Source of the DNA: Flavobacteriales bacterium
GTDB lineage: Bacteria; Bacteroidota; Bacteroidia; Flavobacteriales; TMED113
DNA length: 55,858 nucleotides
Direction: 5' to 3'
Assembly: GCA_002863085.1 (NCBI GenBank)
Contig: PKDT01000008.1
Span: forward strand, 1-55,858
The translations under genes and the position numbers were made by a program. The number at the start of each line of letters is the position of its first letter. The stretch's first letter is position 1. Shown here piece by piece: positions 45,051-53,902 of the stretch. Under the pieces are notes generated by a model. The model saw only the letters and a list, made by a program, of their open reading frames with translations. It did not search any database and had not been told where the DNA came from.

Positions 45051-46412
45051 TTAATAAAAAGTTATTCTTTTATTATACCTACCGTCTTCATGTACATCAA
45101 TTTTGAAATTAAAATTAGTTCTGTTATTAGAAATACTTCGACCCAACACATCAATTGTTCTTTTTTTAACTTCTATGTTTGAATATCTTTCTAAGTTGAC
45201 ATTTATTTCGCAAAGATCTGCATAAGAATCAATCCACATTTTTGCTCCAATAATAGCTATTGTGGCACATTGTTCATGATTGTAGTCCCCACCATCAATT
45301 AATTCAATATTAAGGGTGTTATTTTCCACAAAATAGTTGTAAGCATTTTGCGCATTTTCAAATGATACATTATCATCACCGCTGCAATGTAACATTCTCA
45401 TAGGAGACGTGGGAATAAAATCAAATACATTATTATCAGCCAAAGCAACTCTAAAGGGGTGATTTTCATCTTCCAAGTAGTTTTGATAATAATCTTCATT
45501 AAATATGTTAATAGGAGAAAATTCATATGGACTTATACCAAAATTCTCTTGAGCTATTTCCCATATATAGTTATTTATCTGCCACATGCTGTAGTTTCCG
45601 TTGTACATTTCCTCAATATTTGTAAATGGTGCTTTGAAAATCTCATTTAAATTATCATATAGATTGTAAATTTTGTTGTAGGATAATATAATGTAAGGAA
45701 GGTATCCAGGATTTGGATAATAATTACCTGTTTCTAACATGATTCTTTGTGCTCCAGACATATCATAGGGTCCTGCCATTGGAGCTGACGCAGTAATTTG
45801 AAGTTGATCAGAAAAAAATGTTTCAATTTCTTTAACTGTTGCCATTGTTGCGTGCCCACCTTGTGAATAACCAAAAAGAAATAGTTGATCATTAGACTCA
45901 ACTCCAATTATTTCATTTGAGATTTCTTTGGCAATTAAAATCAAATCTATTGTTGACGTGGCTTGTGTTTTAGCATGGATATAATTGTGAATACCTTCAC
46001 CGTCTCCCAAACCTATAAAATCACTCATAGTTACTATGTATCCGTTTGAGGCTCCAATAGCACCAATTAAGTCATTATCAGTGTTACCTATATTTGATGG
46101 AGCAAAGAAGTTATTGACCATAGTTCCGTGTTGCCAACTAAGAATTGGAGGTTCACAATCAATATTTCTTGGAAAGTATATTGAACCCGAACATAAAACT
46201 TTTTCACCGTCAAAATCTTCAGTAAGATAATTCAATTTATATCCATCTACTGAATATGTTACGTTTCCAACTGTTGGTGGGATCGAATAGTCAGAGTAAA
46301 GTTGACTAACTTCGTTTGTCGTCCAGCTTTCAATGAGTTCATATGAGATTATCTGAGAATTCGCAATCAAAGAAAAAAACATGAAAAATGAAGATATAAA
46401 TTTTGTTGGCAT
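45051..46412 (-). CDS. Secreted alpha/beta hydrolase (lipase/esterase-like) with T9SS-like tail
   Basis: The ATG at 46412 gives a good signal peptide (MPTKFISSFFMFFSLIANSQ); an in-frame ATG at 46442 would add ten residues before it and is less likely. The hydrolase domain shows LSWQHGTMV (oxyanion region), DFIGLGDGEGIHNYIH, the nucleophile in LFGYSQGGHATMA, an Asp in MLHCSGDDNVSF and a His in DYNHEQCATIA, consistent with the secretory lipase type. The last about 35 residues (IDVLGRSISN to HEDGRYNKRITFY) resemble the tail of the 41336 protein. Substrate unknown. Confidence 0.83.
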   Translation of the reverse strand: MPTKFISSFFMFFSLIANSQIISYELIESWTTNEVSQLYSDYSIPPTVGNVTYSVDGYKLNYLTEDFDGEKVLCSGSIYFPRNIDCEPPILSWQHGTMVNNFFAPSNIGNTDNDLIGAIGASNGYIVTMSDFIGLGDGEGIHNYIHAKTQATSTIDLILIAKEISNEIIGVESNDQLFLFGYSQGGHATMATVKEIETFFSDQLQITASAPMAGPYDMSGAQRIMLETGNYYPNPGYLPYIILSYNKIYNLYDNLNEIFKAPFTNIEEMYNGNYSMWQINNYIWEIAQENFGISPYEFSPINIFNEDYYQNYLEDENHPFRVALADNNVFDFIPTSPMRMLHCSGDDNVSFENAQNAYNYFVENNTLNIELIDGGDYNHEQCATIAIIGAKMWIDSYADLCEINVNLERYSNIEVKKRTIDVLGRSISNNRTNFNFKIDVHEDGRYNKRITFY

Positions 46413-46470
46413 CGCGGGGGATAGATAAACGTCAATACACAAATTTAAAAAAATATATTAAAAATATTGC

Positions 46471-46478
46471 TATTTTTG
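46471..46478 (+). promoter_or_regulatory. TAnnTTTG box upstream of the ferric-iron ABC operon
   Basis: TATTTTTG lies 24 bp before the 46503 ATG, in the divergent gap with the hydrolase gene. The -7 box is perfect; the -33 element is not clear. On the other strand TAAATTTG (46447-46440) could serve the hydrolase gene. Confidence 0.42.
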
Positions 46479-46502
46479 CCCATGTTAAGTTGAACTATTT
46501 AT

Positions 46503-47522
46503 ATGAAAAAACTTCTGTCTCTAATTATTCTTCTATCCCTCGTTTCCTGTAATAATAAAAAGTTAAATCCTGATGTTGTGAATGTTTACACAAAAAGGCA
46601 TTACCAGGTTGACAAAGACTTGTTTGAACAATTTGAAAAAATTCATAATATTAAAGTGAATGTTGTAAAGGCTAGTGCAGATGAGTTAATTGAGAGAATA
46701 AAAATTGAAGGTATTAATTGTCCTGCTGATTTGCTTATCACTGTTGATGCAGGAAAATTATATAAAGCCTCAACTCTTGGTATGTTTCAAAAACTTAATT
46801 ACAGGGAATTTACAAGCGCAATAAATAAACAACTACTTGATAAAAATAGTTTTTGGCTTCCAATAACTTACCGCGCGAGAGTCATAGTATACCACAAGGA
46901 CAGAGTAGACGCAAGTGAGTTATCTACATATTATTCCTTAACACAGCCAAAATGGACTGGAAGAATTTTGGTTAGATCATCAAAAAATGCATATAATCAA
47001 GCATTATTATCATCTATGATTGCAAATGATGGAAAAAATATCGCAAGAAATTGGACAGACAAATTGGTTAGTAACTTTTCAAGAGAGCCTAAGGGGAATG
47101 ACAGAGATCAGATGAGAGCTATAGCTGCGGGGATAGGTGATATTGCAATAGTAAATTCATATTATGTAGCTCTATTAAAAAGTTCAAGTGATAATAATGA
47201 TAAGTTAGTTGGAGAAACCGTCAATGTTTTTTTTCCTAACCAATCAACATCAGGCACTCATATTAATATTTCAGGTGTTGGATTATTAAAAAACTCTCCA
47301 AACTCAAAAAATGCAAAATTACTAATGAAGTTTTTGGTCTCTGATTATGCTCAGTCTTATTACACTGATAACAGCTATGAGTACCCGGTCAGTTTGAACG
47401 TTAGTCCATCAAAGCTTATTTCTGCTTGGGGTGAATTCAGAATCGATAGTCTTGATTTAAATATGCTTGGCATTCACAGAAAAAGTGCAGTTGAAATTTT
47501 TGAGAATTCGGATTGGAAGTAG
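46503..47522 (+). CDS. Ferric iron ABC transporter, substrate-binding lipoprotein
   Basis: A periplasm-facing Fe(III)-binding protein of the FbpA/FutA type. The 339 residues begin with a lipoprotein signal (MKKLLSLIILLSLVSC, Cys at 16). The mature part shows VVNVYTKRHYQVDKDLFEQFEKIHNIKV, ADLLITVDAGKLYKA, PITYRARVIVYHKD, and GIGDIAIVNSYYVALLK, with the Tyr pair that binds Fe(III) in this family. No secondary siderophore-binding features are seen. The permease gene overlaps its end by 10 bp, and an ATPase gene follows, so this is a complete binding-protein transporter operon. Confidence 0.92.
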   Translation: MKKLLSLIILLSLVSCNNKKLNPDVVNVYTKRHYQVDKDLFEQFEKIHNIKVNVVKASADELIERIKIEGINCPADLLITVDAGKLYKASTLGMFQKLNYREFTSAINKQLLDKNSFWLPITYRARVIVYHKDRVDASELSTYYSLTQPKWTGRILVRSSKNAYNQALLSSMIANDGKNIARNWTDKLVSNFSREPKGNDRDQMRAIAAGIGDIAIVNSYYVALLKSSSDNNDKLVGETVNVFFPNQSTSGTHINISGVGLLKNSPNSKNAKLLMKFLVSDYAQSYYTDNSYEYPVSLNVSPSKLISAWGEFRIDSLDLNMLGIHRKSAVEIFENSDWK

Positions 47523-49102
47523 TTAAAAAAAATTTTTTTTCGGGGATTACATTTCTAGTAGTTCTTGTATTACTATTACCTATTTTATTTATAGTAAGGT
47601 TTTCTTTCGATATTAATTATGAGGAGATTAACTATTTTATCAATTCTAAATTGGTCGAGTACGTAAAGAACACTCTCAAGATTGCTCTTTTTACATCTCT
47701 TTTTTCTATAATTTTGGGAGTAGTTCCTGCCTATATAATATCAATCTATAATGTGAGATATAGTAGGGTCTGGGATTTACTAATGATTTTGCCATTGTCA
47801 ATTCCATGTTATATCATGTCATTCATATATGCTGATTTCTTTGGTTTTCAAGGATTATTTTTTAATTTTTTGAGCTCGATACAAATAAATATAATGTTTG
47901 ATGTACTCAAAATTGAATTTCTTTCATTATTTTTTGCTCTCTCACTGTTTCCATATTTATATGTAACTTCTCGCATATCATTTAATCTTATTGGTAATAA
48001 TTATTTGGAATTATCCAAGACGCTAGGCTTAACTAGATTTGAAATTTTAAAGAAGGTTATTCTGCCTCTTTCATTTTCAGGAATTTACTCTGGTTTACTT
48101 TTAGTCATAATGGAAGTGTTTAATGAGTATGGAGCAGTTCACTATTTTGGTATTGAAACATTCTCAAATGGAATATTCAAATATTGGTTTTCTCTTGATA
48201 ATAAAAATATTTCACTGCTTTTATCACTAATACTAATTATAATTATTTTATTTTTTCTTTATTTAAACGTTATTGCTAGCAAAGTGTCAAAAAATATTAG
48301 TAAAACAAAATTAATATTAATAGGTAGTGTTAGAAAAAAATCTATTAAGTCTTATCATTACATATTTCTTTTTTTACCAGTTTTTTTAGGCTTTTTTTTC
48401 CCATTTATCTTAGTTTTAAAAGGTGCTATTGCTTCCGTCCAAAATTATAATTTTGTTGAGATTATACAACCAACTATTAATACTATTTTTTTGGGTACTT
48501 TGTCGTCTTTTTTGATAGTTTTCACAAGTTTTTACATCTTAAAATCAAATTTATTTAATAAATCAAGTTTTACTAATTTTTTTAGTATTCTTCTAACTTC
48601 AGGATATGCTATTCCCGGTGCAATAATTGGCTTATCAATAATGTTGGGTATTGAATACTTAGGAATTGGAACAGGTTTTTTGATAGGTTCAATTTCCGTT
48701 CTTGTATATTCTTATTTGTTCAGATTCATTTCAGTTTCTTTTTTTTCTCTAAAGTCAAGTTTTGATAGACAACCAATCACATTAGATGAACAAGCTAAAA
48801 TATTAAAAATGAACTACATTCAACGTGTACTAAAGCTTCACATTCCTTTAAGTAAATTTGCATTAATTTATGCCGCAATTTTGATTTTTGTTGATGTTGC
48901 AAAGGAATTACCCTTGACACTGATTTTGAGACCTTTCAATTTTGAAACACTAGCTACGCAAACATATCAATATGCGAATGAAGAAATGCTTTCTCAATCA
49001 AGTATTTATTCACTAACTTTAATCGTAATTTGTGCTATTCTATTAATTATTGCACAAAATATTCTTAACAAGCATGAGTTACTTAGAAATAAAAAAAATT
49101 GA
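47513..49102 (+). CDS. Ferric iron ABC transporter, permease
   Basis: A 529-residue inner-membrane protein that is an internal duplication of two binding-protein-dependent permease domains. Each half has about six membrane spans and an EAA loop: YLELSKTLGLTRFEILKKVILP in the first half and EQAKILKMNYIQRVLKLHIP in the second, matching the FbpB arrangement. The start appears to be TTG at 47513, inside the end of the upstream gene; no ATG precedes the first hydrophobic segment. It overlaps the ATPase gene by 29 bp. Confidence 0.92.
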   Translation: MEVVKKNFFSGITFLVVLVLLLPILFIVRFSFDINYEEINYFINSKLVEYVKNTLKIALFTSLFSIILGVVPAYIISIYNVRYSRVWDLLMILPLSIPCYIMSFIYADFFGFQGLFFNFLSSIQINIMFDVLKIEFLSLFFALSLFPYLYVTSRISFNLIGNNYLELSKTLGLTRFEILKKVILPLSFSGIYSGLLLVIMEVFNEYGAVHYFGIETFSNGIFKYWFSLDNKNISLLLSLILIIIILFFLYLNVIASKVSKNISKTKLILIGSVRKKSIKSYHYIFLFLPVFLGFFFPFILVLKGAIASVQNYNFVEIIQPTINTIFLGTLSSFLIVFTSFYILKSNLFNKSSFTNFFSILLTSGYAIPGAIIGLSIMLGIEYLGIGTGFLIGSISVLVYSYLFRFISVSFFSLKSSFDRQPITLDEQAKILKMNYIQRVLKLHIPLSKFALIYAAILIFVDVAKELPLTLILRPFNFETLATQTYQYANEEMLSQSSIYSLTLIVICAILLIIAQNILNKHELLRNKKN

Positions 49103-49997
49103 TAAATATTTTGATAATTCAAAGATTATTAAATCCAACAGTTTTACCATAGGAAGGGGAGAACTGGTCTCTATTGTTGGTGAGAGTGGTTCAGGTAAGA
49201 CAACTTTATTGAGATGTATTGCAGGTCTAGAAAACATTGAGCGAGGAAAAATATTTTTAAATTCTGTTGACATAACTAGTGTAGCCGTTTCAAAACGTCC
49301 AATATCATTTGTTTTTCAACAAAGCCCCTTATTTCCACATTTGAGTATTTATGAAAATATTTTATTCAATCTTAAACAATATGATCAAATTCTATTTAAT
49401 CAACTCATCACTAATCTCAAAATATCTACAATACTTAATAAATTCCCACATCAAATTTCTGGAGGTGAAAATCAACGTGTAGCTGTCGCAAGATCCCTCA
49501 TACGAAAACCAAGTTTGATGTTGCTTGATGAACCTTTTAATCATCTAGATGTTCAAATAAAAGAAAAACTAAAAAAGATTATTGTAGAAACAATTAGAAA
49601 AATGAATGTTACAACGATTGTTGTGAGCCATAATGTGTCTGACGCACTTCAGATTTCTGATAAAATTTTAGTTCTAAAAAATGGAAAAATTGTTGACTAT
49701 TCCGAACCAGAAAAAATTTATAAGAATCCTAGCAGTCTTTATTCAGCTAAGTTATTTGGACATGTCAACAAATTTAAGCTTAACGATAAAACAATTTTAG
49801 TAAGACCTGAAAATATCTTTGTTGATAATAAATCTCTCATCTCTGTCAAAGTCATAGACTCTGTTTTTTTTGGTGATAAGTTTTTAATCAAATCACAATT
49901 CAAAAATAACAAAATCATGTTCTACAATGATACTTCAATTGAATGTAAAAGGGTAATTAAAGTTAATTATTCAAAAGAAAAGATATTGAATATTTAA
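49074..49997 (+). CDS. Ferric iron ABC transporter, ATP-binding protein
   Basis: The 307-residue ATPase has Walker A GESGSGKTT (36-44), a Q-loop in FVFQQSPLFPHLSIYENI, the signature ISGGENQRVAVARSLIRKP, Walker B LMLLDEPFNHLD, and the H-loop VVSHN. A C-terminal TOBE-like part (ILVRPENIFVD, FFGDKFLI) follows, as in FbpC. The ATG at 49074 is chosen over a TTG at 49050 because it gives a conventional N-terminus; both overlap the permease gene. Its stop overlaps the convergent nitroreductase stop in TTAA at 49994-49997. Confidence 0.93.
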   Translation: MSYLEIKKIDKYFDNSKIIKSNSFTIGRGELVSIVGESGSGKTTLLRCIAGLENIERGKIFLNSVDITSVAVSKRPISFVFQQSPLFPHLSIYENILFNLKQYDQILFNQLITNLKISTILNKFPHQISGGENQRVAVARSLIRKPSLMLLDEPFNHLDVQIKEKLKKIIVETIRKMNVTTIVVSHNVSDALQISDKILVLKNGKIVDYSEPEKIYKNPSSLYSAKLFGHVNKFKLNDKTILVRPENIFVDNKSLISVKVIDSVFFGDKFLIKSQFKNNKIMFYNDTSIECKRVIKVNYSKEKILNI

Positions 49998-50539
49998 TTA
50001 TGCCAAATGATATCATCATTGATATTTTTTCTTTTGATATTTCGGTTATTAATTTTGTCATATACTCCTAAATAGAATAGTCCTAAACACTCTTCATTTT
50101 TATCAAGTTTTAGAAAATATTTAAGTTTACTAATATTTTTTGGTGTGCTCCAATATCCGCCAATATTTTTACTGTCAACTAGTGAAATCCAAATATTTTG
50201 AACTGCCATTGCTGTTGAAGCTATTTCTTCCCAGTAGGGAACCTTTTTGCTTTCCCTCAAACAAATACAAATAATATGACTAGATAATTCAAATTTTTTT
50301 AAAATATTGGTATTAGACTTTAGCGGATTTAATTTACTAATCTCTGTCGCTAGCTTTTCTTTGCTTTTACCAGAAAAAACTTTAAAAAACCAAGGTTGAG
50401 TTAGTTTGTGTGAAGGTGCATGATTTGCGTTTAATAATAACTCTTTGACAATGTCGTCTGATAATTTTTTCTTTGTGAACTCCGATGGATAGACACTCCT
50501 TCTTTTTCTAATTTGAAAAGATAATTTTTTGTTAATCAT
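49994..50539 (-). CDS. Nitroreductase family protein
   Basis: An FMN-dependent NAD(P)H oxidoreductase. The 181 residues have the N-terminal FMN-binding motif (FQIRKRRSVYPSEFTKKKLSDDIVKELLLNANHAPSHKLTQPWFFKVF), a dimer-helix region EIASTAMAVQNIWISLVDSKNIGGYWSTP, and the C-terminal LGLFYLGVYD. Small size and motif order fit the nfnB/ydjA-like branch. The electron acceptor is unknown; ferric-siderophore or flavin reduction would suit the context but is only a guess. It is divergent from the HmuY-like gene. Confidence 0.86.
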   Translation of the reverse strand: MINKKLSFQIRKRRSVYPSEFTKKKLSDDIVKELLLNANHAPSHKLTQPWFFKVFSGKSKEKLATEISKLNPLKSNTNILKKFELSSHIICICLRESKKVPYWEEIASTAMAVQNIWISLVDSKNIGGYWSTPKNISKLKYFLKLDKNEECLGLFYLGVYDKINNRNIKRKNINDDIIWHN

Positions 50540-50637
50540 TATTACTTAAAATAAAATGTTTAATACTCTACAATTTTATAAATTTACACATAATTAAATA
50601 TGTTTTATTTCACTTCAGTAATCAAAATAATTATTTC

Positions 50638-50660
50638 TAATTTAGAATATTTCTAAATTA
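50638..50660. promoter_or_regulatory. 23-bp palindrome, candidate operator
   Basis: TAATTTAGAA (50638-50647), TAT, TTCTAAATTA (50651-50660): a perfect 10-bp inverted repeat around a 3-bp spacer. It lies 98 bp upstream of the divergent nitroreductase start and 29 bp upstream of the HmuY-like gene. Position and symmetry suit a dimeric repressor, possibly an iron regulator, but the regulator cannot be named. Confidence 0.5.
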
Positions 50661-50689
50661 TATTTAAATTTATTATTAATTGTTTATTA

Positions 50690-51913
50690 ATGTTAAGATT
50701 ATTTTTACTCAATCTCCTGATTTCTCTGAGTACATTTTCTCAAGAGATAGTAGAGTTTAGCCTTGGTCAAGGCTATCAGTACGATATTTATTATTCCTTT
50801 AATCAAGGTATTTCTGGGTATACTGAAAGTGACAATTGGGAATTGGCTTTCTCAACGAATCCCAATATTCCCAACGTACGTATTAATAGCGGAAAAAGTG
50901 TTAAATTATTTCTTTTGTCTGAAAATATAAACAACTGGGACTCAGTTAGTACAGTTCCAGATTCAGCAATTCAACTAAGGAATAGTAATGAAAGTTGGGA
51001 TTTAGGTGCTTTCGTAAATGGCTATTATGAATCAGGTGAATCTTTTACATGGGGGGATTTCAACTACAATGAAATTAATCAAATGAATCAAAATTATGTT
51101 GGTTCAAAAATTTTTCTTATTGAGTATGGCAGTGTACTTAATCCAATTCAAAAAAAAATAATGATAACTGAAATGACAAGCGGTATGTATTATTTGAGGA
51201 TTTCAAATCTAGATGGCACCTCTGATCAGTTATTTTCTGTAGATACTGAACCTTACTCTGAAAAAAAATTTATATACTTTTCGTTGTCAGATAATCAGCT
51301 AATTGATAGGGAACCGTCCAATTGGGATATTATTTTTACTAGATATGAAGAAGAATATGTTACACTAAATGGGACAACTATGCCCTACATTGTTACTGGT
51401 GCATTAACAAATGAAAATTACTGCTTTGAATTTAACGGACCAGCAGATTTTAATCCTCCTATGGATTCGACACAATTCTCAACAATTATAAATACAATTG
51501 GATATGATTGGAAATTATATTCTGGTTCTTACTCTATTGTCCCAGATAGGGCTTATTTTATTCTCTCAAATGACCAACTTTTTGTACACAAGATTACTTT
51601 TCAAAGTTTTGATGGTGGTCAGACGGGTAATATGTCTTTTTTGACCGAAGAATTTAATTATAATCCAATAACAATCAACGAATTTAATTCAATATCCAAT
51701 TTTTTATATCCAAACCCTTCAGATGGGATAATAAATAGTTTGTTTTTATATGATGTAAAATTAGAGATAAGAGATTTGAGTGGTCGTCTATTGTTAAGCA
51801 ATTTTGGACCAATTTTAAATGTTGACCTAAGTTCATTAAATAATGGTCATTACGTAGCGACAATAACAACAAATGATGATATATTTGTAGAAAGAATTAT
51901 CGTGAGTAAATAA
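50690..51913 (+). CDS. HmuY-like secreted protein with T9SS type A sorting domain
   Basis: The 407 residues begin with a signal peptide (MLRLFLLNLLISLSTFSQ). Two HmuY-like segments follow: residues about 25-175 (SDNWELAFSTN at 47-57, SWDLGAF) and about 195-310 (IYFSLSDNQLIDREPSNWDIIFTRYE, then MPYIVTGALTN). HmuY proteins bind haem at the cell surface; the fold match is by pattern, and the haem ligands are not identified. Residues 337-407 are a classic T9SS type A domain (NFLYPNPSDG, LEIRDLSGRLLL, GHYVATI, ERIIV). A TonB-dependent receptor follows after 3 bp, as in hmuY-hmuR. Confidence 0.78.
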   Translation: MLRLFLLNLLISLSTFSQEIVEFSLGQGYQYDIYYSFNQGISGYTESDNWELAFSTNPNIPNVRINSGKSVKLFLLSENINNWDSVSTVPDSAIQLRNSNESWDLGAFVNGYYESGESFTWGDFNYNEINQMNQNYVGSKIFLIEYGSVLNPIQKKIMITEMTSGMYYLRISNLDGTSDQLFSVDTEPYSEKKFIYFSLSDNQLIDREPSNWDIIFTRYEEEYVTLNGTTMPYIVTGALTNENYCFEFNGPADFNPPMDSTQFSTIINTIGYDWKLYSGSYSIVPDRAYFILSNDQLFVHKITFQSFDGGQTGNMSFLTEEFNYNPITINEFNSISNFLYPNPSDGIINSLFLYDVKLEIRDLSGRLLLSNFGPILNVDLSSLNNGHYVATITTNDDIFVERIIVSK

Positions 51914-51916
51914 CTT

Positions 51917-53899
51917 ATGTTGTTAAGAATATCCACTTTTGTGATTTTCATTTTTTTTGGAATAAGTCGTTCTCAAATAAATACTGATTCCGTCTCAGTA
52001 CTGTTAAAAAATCAATTGGATGAAGTTATGGTTACAGGTCAAATCGGAAGCCAAACCATTTCAGAATCGGTTAATAATCTAATTTTAATTACATCTAAAG
52101 ATATTAAATCTACGGGTTCTAACGATCTAGCTGAGCTATTCAGTAACCAAGCCCTGTTTGATTTGAATGTTGATCCCGCTCTAGGAACCACAGTAAGTAT
52201 CCAAGGAATGCAAGGAAATAACATCAATATAATGATTGATGGAATACCTGTTATAGGTCGAAAGGGGAGTCAGATTGATCTTTCCCAAATTAATCTTTCA
52301 AATATTGATAGAATAGAAATTCTTAAAGGTCCAGCCTCTGTTATGTACGGAACTAATTCTACAGGAGGTGTGATAAATTTAATATCCAAAAAGAATTTAA
52401 ATACAATTCTATTTAATTCATATCTAGAAAGCATTGGAGTATATAACTTTAATGCCGACATCAACAAGTCCATTAGAGATTTTGATATACATGTTAATTT
52501 AGGCAAGTACGACTTTGATGGTTATGGTTACGACGAAAGTAGGTCTAAGTACTGGAAGCCAAAGAATCAATTTTTCTCAGACTTCAAGATTAGAAAAAAA
52601 ATAAATAAAACAACTTTTGAACTAAAAACCTCTCTGTTTGATGAGGAAATAATTGATTTAGGTGATGAGAATTTTTTTCCTTTTGCAGGTACAGCAAACG
52701 ATCTTCATTATTACACATACAGAAATGTAAATTTTTTAAAAATTAATTCAACTGATTCAGTATTTAATTGGAACTATACTGGCTCATATTCAAGAACGAA
52801 CTTTGAAAAAAAAGAATTTATTATTGACCTTATTTCTGAAAATTCAAATCAGACATCGAGTCAAGATTTTAATACTTTAGATATATTTAAGACTTTTTTT
52901 AACAGATTTGAGTACAATAGATTTAGTGGTTTGAGATATAAAAGTCAGTTGGGTGTAGATTATGTACATGAGACTGTTGAAGGATCTAAAATTCTTGACT
53001 CATTAGCAAGTATATATCATTTTTCGTTATTTACCCAGTCAAGCTTTGAACTTACAAATAAACTTACAACTCAATTTGGAATTAGACTTCCCTTCCACTC
53101 TAGTTATTCGGCAAATTTGATTCCCTCCCTTCATTTTAAATATGACATGAATACTGAAAATCAATTGAGACTATCTTATTCTCGGGGATTTAGGTCCCCG
53201 ACAATCAAGGAGCTATTTATGGAGTTTATTGACATTAATCACAATATTGTTGGGAATTCTGACTTAAAACCGGAAAGATCTAATGCATTTCAACTGTCTT
53301 TGAGTTTAATTCCAAAAATTAATGATAAAATTTATTCATCATTCAACATTGAAGGCTTTTTAAATTTTCTTGATAATAAGATTGAGCTTGCGAGAATACA
53401 AAATACGGATTCCTACACATATTATAATTTAGAAAAGTCAACATACTATGGAACTAATACATTCCTCAAATTAGATTTCAAATCTCAGTTAAATACTGTA
53501 AGTTCTTTTAATTTTATGTGGAATATGTTTCATATTGATAACTCATCGTTTAATTATAATAAAGCTAGACACAATCTAAGTTTTGCATATAAATTCGAAT
53601 ATGAAGAATGTAACTGTGGACTAAATTTAAATTGGAGAATAAAATCAAAATTTGAATACCAGTCTTACAATGATCAAAACGAATTAGTAGTTTTCGAACA
53701 ATCCGGTTACGAACTGTTAAATTTAAATCTATACAAAGAATATGATAAAATTAATTCCTCACTTATTTTTGGTGTAAAAAACTTATTAGATGTAACAGAT
53801 GTAAATTATGCAATGCAAGACGATATACATTCTGGTGATTTTTCAACAATATCCTGGGGACGAACTTTTTATATTCAATTAAGCTGGATGCCATTTTAA
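51917..53899 (+). CDS. TonB-dependent outer-membrane receptor, probably haem or iron
   Basis: The 660 residues comprise a signal peptide (MLLRISTFVIFIFFGISRSQ), a plug domain from about 33 to 160 with DEVMVTGQ, NIMIDGIPVIGRKGSQIDLSQINLSNIDRIEILKGPASVMYGTNSTGGVINLISKK, and a 22-strand-type barrel. In the barrel, RLSYSRGFRSPTIKELFMEF, then NHNIVGNSDLKPERS, recalls the FRAP and NPDL region of haem receptors such as HmuR. The C-terminus ends in an aromatic strand (FYIQLSWMPF). There is no CarboxypepD-like N-terminal extension. It follows the HmuY-like gene by 3 bp. The haem substrate is inferred. Confidence 0.86.
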   Translation: MLLRISTFVIFIFFGISRSQINTDSVSVLLKNQLDEVMVTGQIGSQTISESVNNLILITSKDIKSTGSNDLAELFSNQALFDLNVDPALGTTVSIQGMQGNNINIMIDGIPVIGRKGSQIDLSQINLSNIDRIEILKGPASVMYGTNSTGGVINLISKKNLNTILFNSYLESIGVYNFNADINKSIRDFDIHVNLGKYDFDGYGYDESRSKYWKPKNQFFSDFKIRKKINKTTFELKTSLFDEEIIDLGDENFFPFAGTANDLHYYTYRNVNFLKINSTDSVFNWNYTGSYSRTNFEKKEFIIDLISENSNQTSSQDFNTLDIFKTFFNRFEYNRFSGLRYKSQLGVDYVHETVEGSKILDSLASIYHFSLFTQSSFELTNKLTTQFGIRLPFHSSYSANLIPSLHFKYDMNTENQLRLSYSRGFRSPTIKELFMEFIDINHNIVGNSDLKPERSNAFQLSLSLIPKINDKIYSSFNIEGFLNFLDNKIELARIQNTDSYTYYNLEKSTYYGTNTFLKLDFKSQLNTVSSFNFMWNMFHIDNSSFNYNKARHNLSFAYKFEYEECNCGLNLNWRIKSKFEYQSYNDQNELVVFEQSGYELLNLNLYKEYDKINSSLIFGVKNLLDVTDVNYAMQDDIHSGDFSTISWGRTFYIQLSWMPF

Positions 53900-53902
53900 A
53901 AT

